Shown one piece after another: positions 51,301 to 62,837 of a DNA stretch of 64,000 nucleotides. This DNA is from Symbiodinium microadriaticum. Its lineage: Eukaryota; Sar; Dinophyceae; Suessiales; Symbiodiniaceae. The notes below the pieces were generated by a model. The model was not told the origin of the DNA. It made no database searches and saw only the letters and a list, made by a program, of their open reading frames with translations. Each line of letters starts with the position of its first letter. Position 1 is the first letter of the stretch. The DNA lies in NCBI GenBank assembly GCA_001939145.1, contig LSRX01000255.1, forward strand, positions 394,195-458,194. The letters run 5' to 3'. A program made the position numbers and the translations under genes.

Positions 51301-54300
51301 CCTAAACTTTCTTCAGCACTTCCGTTCAGGCCACATTGCTCTAAGTTTGTAGGATCAATCGTTTGCGATCCTTGGAAACAGGTTCAGCATACAGGGTCAC
51401 GCTTCCAGTGCTGAGTTGGCGTTTATAGCAAGCAGTAGGAGTGGTGGTGGGTGGCAGTCGTGGAGGAGGCCGAGGGGAAAACAAACACGCCGTGCATCAG
51501 GAACGCCAAAATCTGCTGTGCCGGGTCATTGTTGTGACTCTCACATATCATAAATACTCAGACAGCATAGACAGCTGTCGAAGCAAAGGTACAGCGAAGA
51601 TGCTACGAAGAGATGTCAGAAGCAAGCGGAAAGTAAAAAAAGCCCTCTCGCCAAGATGTGTTGCGCTTTCCATCAAGCAGCGCAGGACCGAAGCACCGTG
51701 AGATTTCCGCCCCACCGACATGACTCTGACTGAGACATCCGGCATAAATCAACCTTGAGCCCATCAACCGCTCAATATGTAGGATGATGTCCTTTTCATC
51801 GATGTCAAGCAAGGTCTTTGGAAGCTGGGATTTAGGTAGAAAGTCACTTTAGGGGTTACGGCTTACTGTCCGGGCTGCTAGTTTCCAGGGGTACTAAACT
51901 ATAAGGCCTACTACAAGGCTGCTATATGTAAGGCTACTATAAGGGTAGCTGACTGCCGACCCCTTCCCCAAACAATAACTCAGGACCTGCTGGTATCCCT
52001 GCGGGAAGGATTTGCTGTTGTCGAGGTCCTGGGCACATGGAAGAAGGCTTTGCAGGGTTTCGGGTTGAGGCTTCACGGCTTAGGGCTTACAGTTTAGGCT
52101 TCCAGGGCTTGGACGACCAAAGGGCCTAATAGGGCCTAATATAGAGGCCTTCATAATGTCATAGTTAGAATAGGGTTTTGCGCTATATTCGACCATAATT
52201 ATGATGAGGAACCCCCGACATTCTGTAGGTAATACATAAGGCCCCTATACTAAGATGTAAGGTCTTTAGCAAACCCTGAAACCTGATGCCCTTGACCTTC
52301 AAGCTTAGACCACAAATCCGCCCGCTTTACAGTCCAAGAACCAGCGGCTTCCTTGCTGACACGTGGGAAATTTGATGCTGCACGGCGATTGCATGGATTT
52401 TGGGGCTTTCGTGGCTTAGGGCTCTTTTAGGACGTGGGTATACCATTGTGTTCGCGTTTGGTTTATCGGGTAGTTTAGGGGTTCGCCGTTTGTGAACAAG
52501 AGTTCGGGGCCCTTTTCACCATAGCCTCACAATATAGCTAGCCCAGAATCCCAAAACCCTAAATCGCAAGCCCTAAGCCGGCAAAGCCCCAGACTCCATG
52601 AAACGCTAAACCCCAAGCCCTGAACCACAAAATGCTAAACCCTAAACCCCCACAACCCAACTACAAAACACTAACCTAAACCCTAACCGAAACCCTAAAC
52701 CCTAAACCCTAAACCCTAAACCCTGAACCCTAAACCCTAAACCCTAACCGAACCCCTTCACCCAGGTTCCCAAGGAGCCTGGGCAAGGTCGGACGCCATC
52801 TGCTGCGCACGGAGCTCGGCCTGGTCGCTGCCAGGGGGTCTTCGGACTTGGGCCTTTTTTTTCTCTGCGAAGACAGGAAGCATATGGGTAGTTCTCCAAA
52901 GTAGGGTCCCTTTTGGGATCCATTTATAAGGGTGCCGTACTATATTGGGGACCTAGAAAGGGACCCTAATTTAGAAAACTACCCACATTCAAGGGATGTT
53001 GTGCTACTCAACCACCCTAAACCCCCCAAAGCCCTAGAAAAACTTGAACCCCAAAAACTCTAAACCCCAAAACCACCTACTAAAGCCCTAGAAAGCCTGA
53101 ACCCCCAAACCCTCCAAAACGCCAAAGACCTAGAATGCCTAAACCCCACAGCCAAAACGCCCTAAAACCCCCCAAAACCCTAGAAAGCCAAAACCCCCAA
53201 ACTCTAAACCCCCAAAACCCCCCCAAAGCCCTAGAAAGCCTGACCCCCTAGAGCCCTAGAAAGCCCAAGCCCCCAAAGTCTGAGCCCCCAAGACCCCAAA
53301 AGCCCTAAAATGCTTAAGCCCCCACAGACAAAAAGCCCTAAACCCCCACTTGGGTTTAGGGTTTATAAGGGTTTAGGGTACTTGGATTTAATGTTCGGGG
53401 ATTAGAGTACTTGGGTTGAGGGTTTAGGGGGAACCCTAAACCCCAAACCCTGAACCCTACACCCTATATCCTAAACACTAAACCCTAAACCCCAAATCCT
53501 AAACCCCAAACCCTAAATCCTAAACCCTGAACCCTAAACCGTTCACACTAAACCCTAAACCCTAAATCCTAAAACCCCAAACCCTTAAACCCTACAGCCT
53601 ATATCCTAAACCCCAAACCCTAAACCCTGGTAGTAACCCCAAACCCCTAACCCTAAACCCTAAATCCTGGTGGTAACCGCAAGCCTCTTGGATCTTCCTC
53701 CGGCTGGGCGAGTTGGCCTGGGGCTGCTTTGGGGGGGGGGGGGGTTTAGGGTTTCAGGGTTTTACAGGGTTTTATAGGGTCTCATAGGGTTTTATAAGGT
53801 TTTTGGGTTTTAGGGTTTTATAGGGCTTCAGGGTTTTATAGGGTTTAGGGTTTTAGGGATTTTTAGGGTTTTAGGTTTTTTTTAGGGTTTTAGGCTTTCA
53901 GGGTTTTAGGGTTTCAGGGTTTTTGGGTTTAGGGTTTAAGGTTTAGGGTTTTAGGGTTTAGGGTTTAGGGGGTTGTTCAGAACTCACAGAGGGGCCTTAA
54001 TAGTTAGAATGGTTTTTTTGGGGGTATTTTCAGGGCTTAGGGTTGAGGGACTATACTTTTACTAGAATAAGGAGCCCCCCAAATAGTATCGGTAATTAAT
54101 TCGGCGCCGTTTTTAGGATTCGGAGCCCGTTTCCTGTCGCCGGTCCTACCCCGCTGTCGCTCGTTAGAGTTTACGGTCTCTGGTTCAGGGCCGTGTTTGG
54201 GGCATTTTTCCTCACAGAAACCAGAAACCAAGCCATTTCCAAACCAGCACCTGAGGGCCAGTACCTGCCCAAATCCGAACTCTGCCCCTTCCAACCTTCG

Positions 54301-57300
54301 CGCCATGGATCATCCTCCCAGCACCGGACACCAAACCCTACACCCTGAACTCTGCTCTACCCAACCCAAAGCCTGGACCCCAAAACCCAAGACTGGAGAC
54401 CTTACACACCCTAAACCCTAAGCCCTAAACCGTTGCCTTTCCTGCACCCTTGCATCAGCAACTCTCAGGCCCCGATCGGAGAAGTAGCGCTCTCCACTAA
54501 ATGATCCATGCCGATAGAACAGAAGCCAGAAAGTCTTAGGGTTTAGGTTTACGCTTTCGGGTATACCCATAGGCCCCTAAGTAGTTCCTTTTGGGGATTA
54601 CCTTCTAGGGTTCTAAATATAAACCATAAAAAGGAACTACTTAGGGGCCTATGGGTAACTGCTCCAAAAACAGAGAAGCGCAAACAAGCTCTGAAGTTCC
54701 GTAAAACCCCTAGAACCTGAACCCCAACTCCCAAGAACCTACGTAAACCCACTGGCCTCGGAGCCTCCACAAAGAAGTGTCAGAAACTAGGAGAAGGGTT
54801 TAGGGTAGGGTTTAGGGTTTTAGGGTTAAGGGTTTAGGGTTTTATGAGTCGGATCCTTACTATAAGGGCCACGAAATATCATGTGCCCTAGAGACCGGAA
54901 GCCCCTATGTAAAGAAAGAAAAAACATCCATGCCAAAAGGCATCCCTCCCACTGAGAGACAACCCCTTTGCGAATTTCCCTGCAATTTGTCATGGCACCT
55001 TAGCCCTAAAGCCTGAACCCTAAACAATAACTGATCTTTCAACCTAAACCCTAACCCATAGACACAAAAACCCAAAACCAAGACCCAAACCCCTGAACTC
55101 CCAAGCCCCTCCAAATCCCACCCAAAATTTATTCCTAAACCCTTAAAACCTTATAGATCCCACATGCAACCCGTGAAAACCCTCAACCCCAAAACCCTGG
55201 AGCTCACGATCCCCAGACTGAGGCCGGCTACCACCTGCATCTCTCGCGCGTTGCGCTCCCAGTCCTCCAAGCTGCGGCTGATGAAATAAATCCTGCAGTA
55301 CCCGTAGTGAGGAATATACCATAATTCCCATAGTTTGGGGTCCTTAAGGTAATGCCGGATTTATACCATCAACAGTCGGGGCATGTAGTTGGTAAAGGGT
55401 TTAGGGTTAATGGTTTAGGGGTTTGAGGTTTAGGGACAACATGGGACAACTACGGGCCCTGCAGCCTGGATAGGGCTTAGGGTTGAGGGTGTTCAAGGGG
55501 TGTCATGTGGGATCTTTCAGGTTTTAGGGTTTAGAAACATTGTGGGTGCGATGTGGAGCTTTCCTGCTCTGGGGTTTGAAGGAATTCTGAAAGATCTGGT
55601 GCTGGAGGCCCCCCAGCAAGATAATGGTATTAATAGCAGTTTTGTTAAATAGCACAAGCCAAAACAAAAATGATTACAGTGTTAATAACAACGGTGATAG
55701 TAATACTCATCAGATAATCGTAGTCACAATAAACATGTAAACCGTAACAGTAACAGTAATAGCAATAACAGCAACAATGACAATCACACCAACAGTTACA
55801 CTAACAGACACTAGCAGTAACACTAACACTAACATTAACATTAACAACGGCAATGACAATGACACTAACACAAGCAATAGCAATAACAACGATAATTGCT
55901 TCTCGTGTTTTTTTTTGTCTCTGTGTGTGTGTGTGTGTGTGTGGGCGTGTGTGTGGGGGCGGGGGGCAGCAGTGGCGGTCCGCAGGGGTAACGACGCCCA
56001 TGGGCGCTTGGCAGTGATATTTGTTGACGGCCATTACACAAAAGGATTTAGGTTTAGGGCTGATCATGCTGATAAGCGCATTTCTGTGTATGCACGAAAT
56101 AGCACTTCTTGTCTTCGTTGTCGATATCGATGTCCGGTCCTAATGCGGCACGTGGAGAGTCCTCTACACTAGAGGCGCTTCTATGGCCCTGGTGGTCGGA
56201 GTGACGAGCTCTTCGGGGCTTAAGAAAGAGAGACCCTAATCTAAAGTTTAGTTTAAATCAACTGCTGGAGGCCGAACCCATGCAGACGTAGTCCCGGAGT
56301 ACTTGGGGGGAAAGCTTTCAACCTACAGACCTGAGCCTCGAAAGAATCCCAAGCCCTAAAAACCCTGAAACCGAAGCCCATGAATCCCTCCTACACCCCA
56401 AACCCCAAAGCCCAGTTCTCAAAAATGAATACCCTAAACCCTAAACCCTAAAGCAGCGGAAGCTCGAAGTCCTCTGCAGACCCCTTGAGCTTGACCATGT
56501 CGTCCTCGCCGTCGAAGCTTACTACCTGATCCAGTCAGCGCTGATCTACCGACCTACACCGGGTTTAGGGTTTGGGGCTTTAGGGTTTTAGGGTTTGAGG
56601 TTTTAGGGTTTTAGGGTTCAGGGCTTAGGGCCCACACAATTGCTACATCTCTTCCCTTCGAGCATGTGTGAAGGTGCATAACATCCTCGAAGGTTACATC
56701 AGCAGTCGAAACAGCTAGGTCGCGTGACACACAACCATTAGTCTGTTCCCGTGTGGTCTCTAACTTATTTCGGGTTTGGGGCTCAGGCGCAAGTGACTTA
56801 CATGCCTCCCAGTTTCCTTGAGGCTATTGTGATCTAATGTGTCACGAGGGTGATTCTCCTGCGCGATCCATCAGCATCCGCCATGACAGCTAACATTCGG
56901 CGTCCGTGGACATTAACACTCAAAACTTGCGGTGATGAGCAATTTGATATATAGAGAGACGGCAAGATGAGTACGTAATGCAGCGCATCAGCTGGGAATG
57001 CTAATATGCAGATCACGCTAAAGATGACTATGATGATGATGGTGGTGGTGATGGTGGTGATGATGACGACGACGATGATGGCTATGGTGATGATGAATCG
57101 AAGTTATGTATTGGTGGTAACGATGCTGAAAGTGAGGATGCATATACAGAACGAAGGCTGCGGCAGTGATATCGAACGAATTGCAAGTCGTACAGCTTAA
57201 GGCCTCTAGCTCTTCGGAAGAGCTTACAACATGATGCTGTTGCTGTCAAACTGTCATGTCTGCAACAATTAGTAATTGTGGGTTTAGGGTGTAGGGTATT

Positions 57301-57344
57301 GTTATTATTACAATACCCTAAACCCTAAACCCTAACAAGCAATT

Positions 57345-57403
<59 letters not shown>

Positions 57404-60400
57404 TCTATGCTTTGAAGTGCAGCAGTAGCAGCAATAGCAGCAGCTACAGCAGTCCCGGCCCACAGCGTGGAAAGCCATAAACCCCGAAGTGCACTGTGTT
57501 TAGGATGAACAAATTAAACCCGAAGGTAACTTCAGCTTGGGCGGCAGCTTTTTTCCTTCCTGTGGGCGCCGCCGTGCACTGCAGCGAAGAGGGGCTTCGG
57601 TTTGGGGGTGATCCCTCCGTCTTATGGCTCAGGGGGATGGGGTTGCTGACCTTGTCGACTATCGCAAAACAAGACAGGAAAATGCTCGCTACGTTACATC
57701 TTCCGAATCTCATCTACTCGGGGCATGGGGAATGGCGGAAAGACGCATTTGCAAAGCATCGACAACTTTATATGAACTACCCTAAACGCAAAACCCTAAA
57801 CTGCGGCACCGCTCTCCCTGGCCCCTGGACTTTACCTAAACCCTGAACCCAAACAGCCAAGGCCATTTGGACCGAAGTCACCCGAATTCTAAGCCCTAAA
57901 CTCACGCCCCAAAAACGGAAGCTTTAGCCAGAGGGCTTTTGGGCTTTGGGCTTTACCCCATTTCCTGCAGAACCCTTCCTGCTCCCTATAGAACCCGAAA
58001 GAGGCAATTGCCGTAGTCCAGCACCCTTTAAAGCCTATGTAACGCTGACATAGTTTGAGGAAGCCACTGCTCATACGCACTGACTGTATATACCCGTTAA
58101 GTGGTAACAGGGGTAACCATGAGCTGCGCAGCTACTCTGTTAGAGCACTAAATCACGGTACAATGCACAAACGATGCAAGTTACATGTGCACAAATTACA
58201 GTTGAGTCACAGAACGCCTTGACGTGGCGTTTAGGGTTGACCCGACACTTGCGAAACGCCTGACCACTGAAGCCCGCAATCCTCGACATATGGTTTAGGC
58301 TCTACCGTTTAGGGCTGGCTGGCGCAAACCCTGCCTGAATCTCCTAGACTCCTAGACCCTGAAATGCCTAAACTGGTTCCTCGTTGGGGATATATTAAAA
58401 ATGATCCGTTTTACTCCTTATTGGGTTGTATTATAACAAAGATGTAAAGTTGTATCCAAAAAGCAACCAGTAAACCATACCATACCCTGCCGGGGTCCAG
58501 GCGTAGACCCAGGAGGCTAAGGCAGCGATGGCTGCGACAAGCGCCAGGCCAAGGACCACAATCCAAGTCTGAAAGCAGGGCTGTAGAGCTTAGGGTTTAG
58601 GGGTTTAAGGGTTAGGGGCTAAAGGTAGGTTGAGGGTTTTNAGGGGTTTAGGGTTTTTTTTTTAGGGGTTTAGGGTTTAGGGGTTTAGGGTCTAGGGTTT
58701 AGAGCTTAGGGGTTCAGGGGGTAGGGATTAGGGGTTTAGGGTTTAGGGGTTTAGGGTCTAGGGTTTAGGGAGTAGGGGTTTAGGGTTTAAGGGTTTAGGG
58801 TTTAGGGTCTAGGGGTTTAGGGTTCAGGGTTCTAGAGCTTACATCTAAGGGCTTCATGCAGGAAAGGAATGTTTAGATCGGGTTTAGGGTACCCTCGGCT
58901 CGACGACAGTTATAATTTTAATAAGGAGCCCAATTGAAGAGTGTTGAGTATACCTAAGCCCTAAAACCTAAACCCCAAAACCCTAAGTTAAGACCCTTCA
59001 ACCCCAAAAACCCCAAGCCCCTAAACCCAAAGCCCTAAAAAGTCACGAGATCGGGGTGTTAGAGTTCTTCGGCTCGGGCTTCCCGGACTCCGGGTCCTGC
59101 GATTTCAGAGCCCTGAGGTTCGAGGTTCGGGGATTCCAGGGCTTCGAGTTCTACGGACTCTAGGGTTGGTTTAGGGGCTCGGCTCTAGAGTTCGAGAGAT
59201 TAGCGTTGGCTTAGGGGTTCGGCTTTAGAGTTCAAGGGTTTCCAGGCTTTCGGGTTCGAGGGATTAGGGCTGGGGAGTGGGGATTCGAGTTGAGAGTTCC
59301 AGGGCTTCGGCTCTTCGGGTCTTTTTTAAAGTATGATGGCCCTTTCTCCCGCTCTTCGGGTTTAGTGATCAGGGTTGGATTAGGGATTGGGGTTTAGAGT
59401 TCTAGGGTGTCGGGTTGGGGGATGAAGGCTCTAAGGATTAGGGTTGGGTTAGGGATTAGGGGTGTAGGGCTCTAGGGTTTCAGGGTTGGTCTAGGGCGCT
59501 GGGCGTCAGGGTTGCGGCGAGTGAAGAGTTCCCCCCCCACCCTCCCGGGTGGGTTTCAAGTGTCACTTGTCGAGTCGAAGGAAAAGTCGAGTAATATTCC
59601 TAAACCCTAAACCCCAGAACCCTAAACCGTCTTTATCTCACTGCATGAGCTCTGTTACTTGAGCCTTGGCTGAAAATGCATTTCGCTTGCTCAAGCAGAG
59701 GCAGCAGCTGCATCGATTTGGGTAGTTCTCCGAATCAAGGTTTTGGGGTCCTTTTTAAAGGGGTGCCCTACTATTTTGGGGACCCAAAAAGGGACCCAAC
59801 TTGGGAGAACTAGCCACCTTAGAGCAGGATCAACTGAAGCTTCCGTACAAAGAGTCACGTGGGAGCCATGCACAGTTCCCGAAACTGCGCCCTTCACAAC
59901 CCCTAAACCTAGGGCCCCCCCTTCACAACCCCTAAACCTAGGGCCCCCCCCACGTAACCTCAAACCCTAAACTAAGCCACTAAGCCCTGAAGCGTTGAAA
60001 CACCCCTAAACCCAAAACCCTAAACCCCTAAGCGTACGCACAACTCTCTTGAGAACACCCCCGAAAAATCCTCAAGACATCTCGTCTCGCGGCCTGGAAA
60101 TGGTTGTGCTTGGTCACCTTGACACTGGAGGCTAGGGTTTGGAGTTTTTTTAGCGCTTTCCAACCCCTAAGGTTTAGGGTTTAGGGTTTTCCAAACCCTA
60201 AACCCAAGAAACTCTCACAACAGAGGTTAACTTCAAAAGACCCTCCCCCCCCCCCAAAAAAAGTNTCCCCCCCCTAAACCAGAGACTCAATCCAAGCTTC
60301 CAAACTCTTGGGCTGCTTAGGGTTCAAGGAGGCCCTGTCTGTGAAAAGCAAGAGACAAGTTCAGAAAGCTAGAATTGGGTAGGGTAGGGTGCATGTTGTT

Positions 60401-61944
60401 CTGCCAAAGGGGGAGAAGGCTTTGATTTCGGTGCATACTGTACACTGTACGGGATGCCTCTGTCTGATACCTCAACGAAGCTACCACAACCCCGAAGCAA
60501 TCTTTGTCGCTGTCCTGGTCTGGGTATGCTGGGCCCCCAAAAAATGCCACAGAGAAGCTCCACTCCATAACCCCAACAAACATTTCACACTCATACATGC
60601 TAAACCCTAAACTTTACTGAAATTCTTGAAGACAGCTTTGTGCTGCCGCAACTACACGCATGATCATAATCAGAAAACTCACTGCAAACGGGGCCTTTGG
60701 AGCCATGCCCTCAGGAAAGATATCGTCGAGATTTGTCTGCGCAGGAGGGCGGGGCTTGCAGGATCAGAGAACGCTTGGGGGCTAGCTTTGGGGGCTTTTA
60801 AGAGTTTAGGGTTTAGGGTTTAGAGTTTAGGGTTGAGGGTTTAGGGCGGTTTAGGGTTTAGGGTTTGGGGTCAAGACTCCTCAACTCGGAAGCGTGGGTG
60901 CGCTACTGTCAACACTCCCAAGAACACACACAAGGAGGTAGCTCCTTAGGGATTACCGGAAAGAGGACCCTCGTGGGGGTGTGTAGTATTATGATCCTCC
61001 TTTCGAGCCCTGTAGGCTTTCTTTAGACATGTGCCTAGTGCTTGGGCAGCACATGGGCATCTATCGAAACCCCGCCAAAGAAGCAACCTCGGGGCCTTAC
61101 GAAGTAGAGCAGGGTTTGGGCGTCGGCTATAATATCTTAGGCTACATATGCGCAGGAAGCCCGGTGTTATGCCGTTTCTTCACAACAGATGCTGTCCAAA
61201 TTTTCAATTGCGTTCTAATCACCTCCACCATTTAGTAAACAGCCTCCCCAAAGCTGGACATACTTTCAGGGAAACCCAGTTAGAAACATCCCAAGGAATC
61301 ATAGCGGCAAGTATTCAAGCCACCATATCGGACCCCCAGGCCCATGACTTCCGAGCTTCGTTTTCGGCTTCTAGGGCACAGACTGTTCAGGGCAAACGGT
61401 GTTATATCCGCCAAGCTGACACCTCCTTAAACCCAAGGGCACTAATCTAAAGGCCCTCTAACTTCCTACATGACTTCAATATTCAGTGGTTTGAAATTAA
61501 GCCCTTTTTCGTCTTGAGGCCCCCAAGACTTTGACCTAAGTCTTAAAGTGCTACAGGGCGTCCTTTCAGTTCTTGGGGTTGAGCTTTCCCATCCGAATCT
61601 CGTGACGAATCCCCCGCTGCCCCGGCGCTGCCTCACGGACATGTGCCTGCCACTGTCAAAACTGATGAGAGGGCTTCGAGGATAATGTAAACCCATGATC
61701 TAACACATCTCCTAACATCAGTACCTCTAGTATCATCCAGACTACGTAAGGGATAGGGGATTCTTAACCGGGGCTAATCACGGGTCAGTAGGATTTGCGG
61801 ATGAGGCCTCAGGAGCGCATTGTTGCGAGCAGCAAAGAGTCCAAAAAAGGGATGCTGTTCAGGGCTGTTCAGGTATTTTCTAGCACTGCCGTCGTGATAA
61901 TGCTACCCCTAAACCGCTGCCCGTAAGGCCGTGTCCGTCTATGT

Positions 61945-61981
<37 letters not shown>

Positions 61982-61995
61982 TTATGTGTGTGTGT

Positions 61996-62028
<33 letters not shown>

Positions 62029-62723
62029 TGTACATACATACATGTATATTATGTAGGTATATACATGTGTACATACACATATGTATTTGTGTATGTATAC
62101 ATATACACTTTATTCATTCCCCTTCCATAAACACAAGATTATGGTACTGCTGGAAGGAGGGAGTCGCAATCACGAGTTCCAACATTCGTGTCAACTTATG
62201 CACTCACACACAAAAGATCTGAAAAGGAGCTGGGAACAAGTGACGCGGGGTTCGACGACCATCATAGCTCATGAGCGAGAAGGATGCCAATGACATCCGA
62301 AATCCGGGGTTTAGGGTTTAAGAGTTCGGGTTTAGGGTTTTAGGGTTTAGGGTTTGGGGTTTCGTCCTAGGGTTTCCGGTTTCCAAATCCTGGTTGTGGC
62401 CCACAAGAAATCTGAAATCCTAGATTCCACGGTCTCCGGACCAGCCACACCCCCCACAACCCCCCCAAAACGAGCAGCAAGAAGAAGAACTAATCCCTAA
62501 CTCCCACGCACACATGGGCAGTTCTCTGCACTAGGGTCCCTTGTAGGGTCCTTTCTATAATGCCGTAACGCCGTACTATATCGGGGATCCAAAAACAAAA
62601 AAAAGGACCCTAAGTTAGAAAACTACCCTAAACCCTAAACCCTAAACCCCAAACCCTGAACCCTAAACCCTAAACCCTAAACCCCAAACCCTGAACCCTA
62701 AATCCATAATGGCAGTGTATGTA

Positions 62724-62775
<52 letters not shown>

Positions 62776-62837
62776 GACCCTTTNGCGCTGGGAGCGCGCT
62801 TCAGGACCATCGTCATCTCCGAGGACGCCTGGTCCAT
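48341..62837 (-). CDS. Unknown - strand gene(s), at least 10 candidate exons, one transmembrane segment
   Basis: Candidate exons, 5' to 3': 62787-62837, 60079-60124, 58491-58568, 56448-56525, 55208-55277, 53685-53717, 52779-52827, 50657-50697, 49122-49158, 48341-48393. Each has an AG acceptor and a GT, GC or GA donor, and reads as a plausible protein on - but not on +. The join 52779-50697-49158 is in phase, giving LNPEISKAFPKPSK then YPYGAQPANPAQ. The exon at 58.5 kb encodes a 20-residue hydrophobic helix. The exon at 56.4 kb may end in a true stop (ELPLL, TAG), which would split the region into two genes. No family recognised; the earliest ATG is at 62837. Confidence 0.5.
48655..48915. repeat. 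CCCTAAA/CCCTGAA tract
   Basis: Degenerate units with AATCCAAAAC interspersed. It occupies the intron between the exons at 48.3 and 49.1 kb. Confidence 0.85.
48921..49032. repeat. Hairpin element, family G
   Basis: TACTGCCCCCAGACAGTAAC pairs with GTTACTGAGTGGGGGCAGTA; a TATATATCGACCC core lies between. Single copy in this window. Confidence 0.7.
49122..49158 (-). CDS. Candidate exon
   Basis: Encodes YPYGAQPANPAQ after a split Lys codon shared with 50657. Acceptor CTTCCTCAG, donor GTCCGG. Confidence 0.6.
49159..50656. other. Intron of the - strand gene
   Basis: No motif-supported exon. It contains a TATAG-rich tract near 49200-49245 and unique sequence. Several open frames of 60-115 codons occur on both strands but none shows a recognisable family. 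Confidence 0.4.
50657..50697 (-). CDS. Candidate exon
   Basis: Encodes LNPEISKAFPKPS plus two bases. Acceptor ACGACCAG, donor GTAGGG. Reading through gives a TAG stop at once, but the donor is canonical and the next exon joins in phase, so splicing is more likely. Confidence 0.6.
50698..52778. other. Intron of the - strand gene
   Basis: Contains telomere-like tracts (50705-50800, 52545-52755) and a family A hairpin (52144-52255, AGGCCTTCATAATGTCATAG against ATAAGGCCCC). No exon recognised. Confidence 0.5.
52144..52255. repeat. Hairpin element, family A (diverged)
   Basis: Left arm GAGGCCTTCATAATGTCATA, right arm ATACATAAGGCCCCTATAC, with the family core TAGAATAGGGTTTTG and GAGGAACCCCCGACATTCTG. 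Confidence 0.6.
52779..52827 (-). CDS. Candidate exon
   Basis: Encodes DQAELRAQQMASDLAQ after one base. Acceptor CTGGCAG, donor GC. Looks like an amphipathic helix. Confidence 0.6.
52884..52987. repeat. Hairpin element, family D
   Basis: TATGGGTAGTTCTCCAAAGT pairs with TTTAGAAAACTACCCACA; inside, GTAGGGTCCC pairs with GGGACCCTAA. Related copies at 59719, 62514 and 7013. Confidence 0.75.
53000..53684. repeat. CCCTAAA and CCCCAAA tracts
   Basis: About 680 bp with a longer period up to 53350: AACCCCCAAAGCCCTAGAAA recurs as a higher-order unit. A short TTTAGGG inversion is at 53345-53430. Intronic. Confidence 0.85.
53685..53717 (-). CDS. Candidate exon
   Basis: Encodes ANSPSRRKIQE. Acceptor GCCCCAG, donor GC; 33 nt. 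Flanked on both sides by telomere-like tracts. Confidence 0.45.
53735..53975. repeat. GGGTTTTA / TTTAGGG tract
   Basis: A (G)n run and then degenerate GGGTTTTATAGGG and TTTAGGG units. A degenerate family A hairpin follows at 53993-54085. Confidence 0.85.
54559..54660. repeat. Hairpin element, family E, second copy
   Basis: CCCATAGGCCCCTAAGTAGT pairs with ACTACTTAGGGGCCTATGGG perfectly over 20 bp. The interior CCTTCTAGGGTTCTAAATAT matches the copy at 2979 in reverse orientation. Confidence 0.8.
55208..55277 (-). CDS. Candidate exon
   Basis: Encodes RSLEDWERNAREMQVVAGLS then LGI after one base. Acceptor TTCATCAG lies at the edge of a family H hairpin; donor GTGAGC is canonical. Phase 0 end matches the exon at 53717. 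Confidence 0.6.
55279..55372. repeat. Hairpin element, family H, abutting a splice acceptor
   Basis: TGATGAAATAAATCCTGCAG pairs with GGATTTATACCATCA. On the - strand the element's last bases supply the branch-acceptor region and the AG of the exon at 55277. Confidence 0.6.
55780..55960. repeat. ACTAACA/AATAACA and TG simple repeats
   Basis: CACTAACA and CAATAACA units followed by (TG)n. Non-coding. Confidence 0.8.
56448..56525 (-). CDS. Candidate exon, possibly terminal
   Basis: Encodes VVSFDGEDDMVKLKGSAEDF then ELPLL and TAG. Acceptor TGGATCAG. The stop lies inside the start of a TTTAGGG tract; a GC donor just before it (after CTTCC) is the alternative. Confidence 0.6.
   Translation of the reverse strand, partial: VVSFDGEDDMVKLKGSAEDFELPLL
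56526..58490. other. Intron or intergenic DNA of the - strand block
   Basis: Contains a TTTAGGG tract (56560-56640), TGATGG repeats (57030-57080), and a (CAG)n run at 57343-57402. A 90-codon - strand frame at 57444-57713 (TAAPTGRKKAAAQAEVTFGF) could include an exon, but splice sites are not convincing. Confidence 0.45.
57343..57402. repeat. CAG trinucleotide array
   Basis: About 20 CAG units, preceded by CCCTAAACCC and followed by more dispersed CAG words. Confidence 0.9.
58491..58568 (-). CDS. Candidate exon: transmembrane segment
   Basis: 26 codons, phase 0 at both ends: TWIVVLGLALVAAIAALASW then VYAWTP. A classical single membrane-spanning helix with aromatic belt residues. Acceptor CTTTCAG, donor GC. 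Its reading on the + strand is not hydrophobic or orderly. Confidence 0.7.
58580..58850. repeat. TTTAGGG tract with an N
   Basis: GGTTTAGGG and TTTAGGGG units; the N is at 58641 next to a T run, probably an assembly join. Confidence 0.9.
58940..60078. other. Intron of the - strand gene
   Basis: CCCTAAA tract (58950-59040), a GGGTTCGAG/TTAGGG-rich stretch (59060-59510), a family D hairpin (59719-59817) and further CCCTAAA words. No exon recognised. Confidence 0.5.
59719..59817. repeat. Hairpin element, family D
   Basis: TTGGGTAGTTCTCCGAATCA pairs with CTTGGGAGAACTAGCCACC; inside, TTTTGGGGTCCTTTTTAAAG and GGGGACCCAAAAAGGGACCC. Confidence 0.75.
60079..60124 (-). CDS. Candidate exon
   Basis: Encodes VKVTKHNHFQAARRD after one base. 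Acceptor CCTCCAG; donor taken as GTCTTG, though a GA donor three bases earlier is also possible. Confidence 0.5.
60125..62786. other. Intron of the - strand gene
   Basis: Contains an N at 60265 in a C/A run, TTTAGGG tracts (60780-60870, 62305-62370, 62625-62705), TA/TG microsatellites (61945-62100, 62720-62770) and a family D hairpin (62514-62628). A possible - strand exon starts at 61652 after TTTGACAG and reads WQAHVREAAPGQRGIRHEI, with no clear donor. Confidence 0.45.
62514..62628. repeat. Hairpin element, family D
   Basis: ATGGGCAGTTCTCTGCACTA pairs with TAAGTTAGAAAACTACCCTA; GGGTCCTTTC pairs with AAAAGGACCC. Confidence 0.65.
62787..62837 (-). CDS. Candidate first exon
   Basis: Reads MDQASSEMTMVLKRAPS from an ATG at 62837; the preceding - strand TTATAG could be a spliced-leader acceptor. 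If the acceptor is instead the CAG inside, the exon starts at 62828. A GC donor lies next to the N at 62784. Confidence 0.5.
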
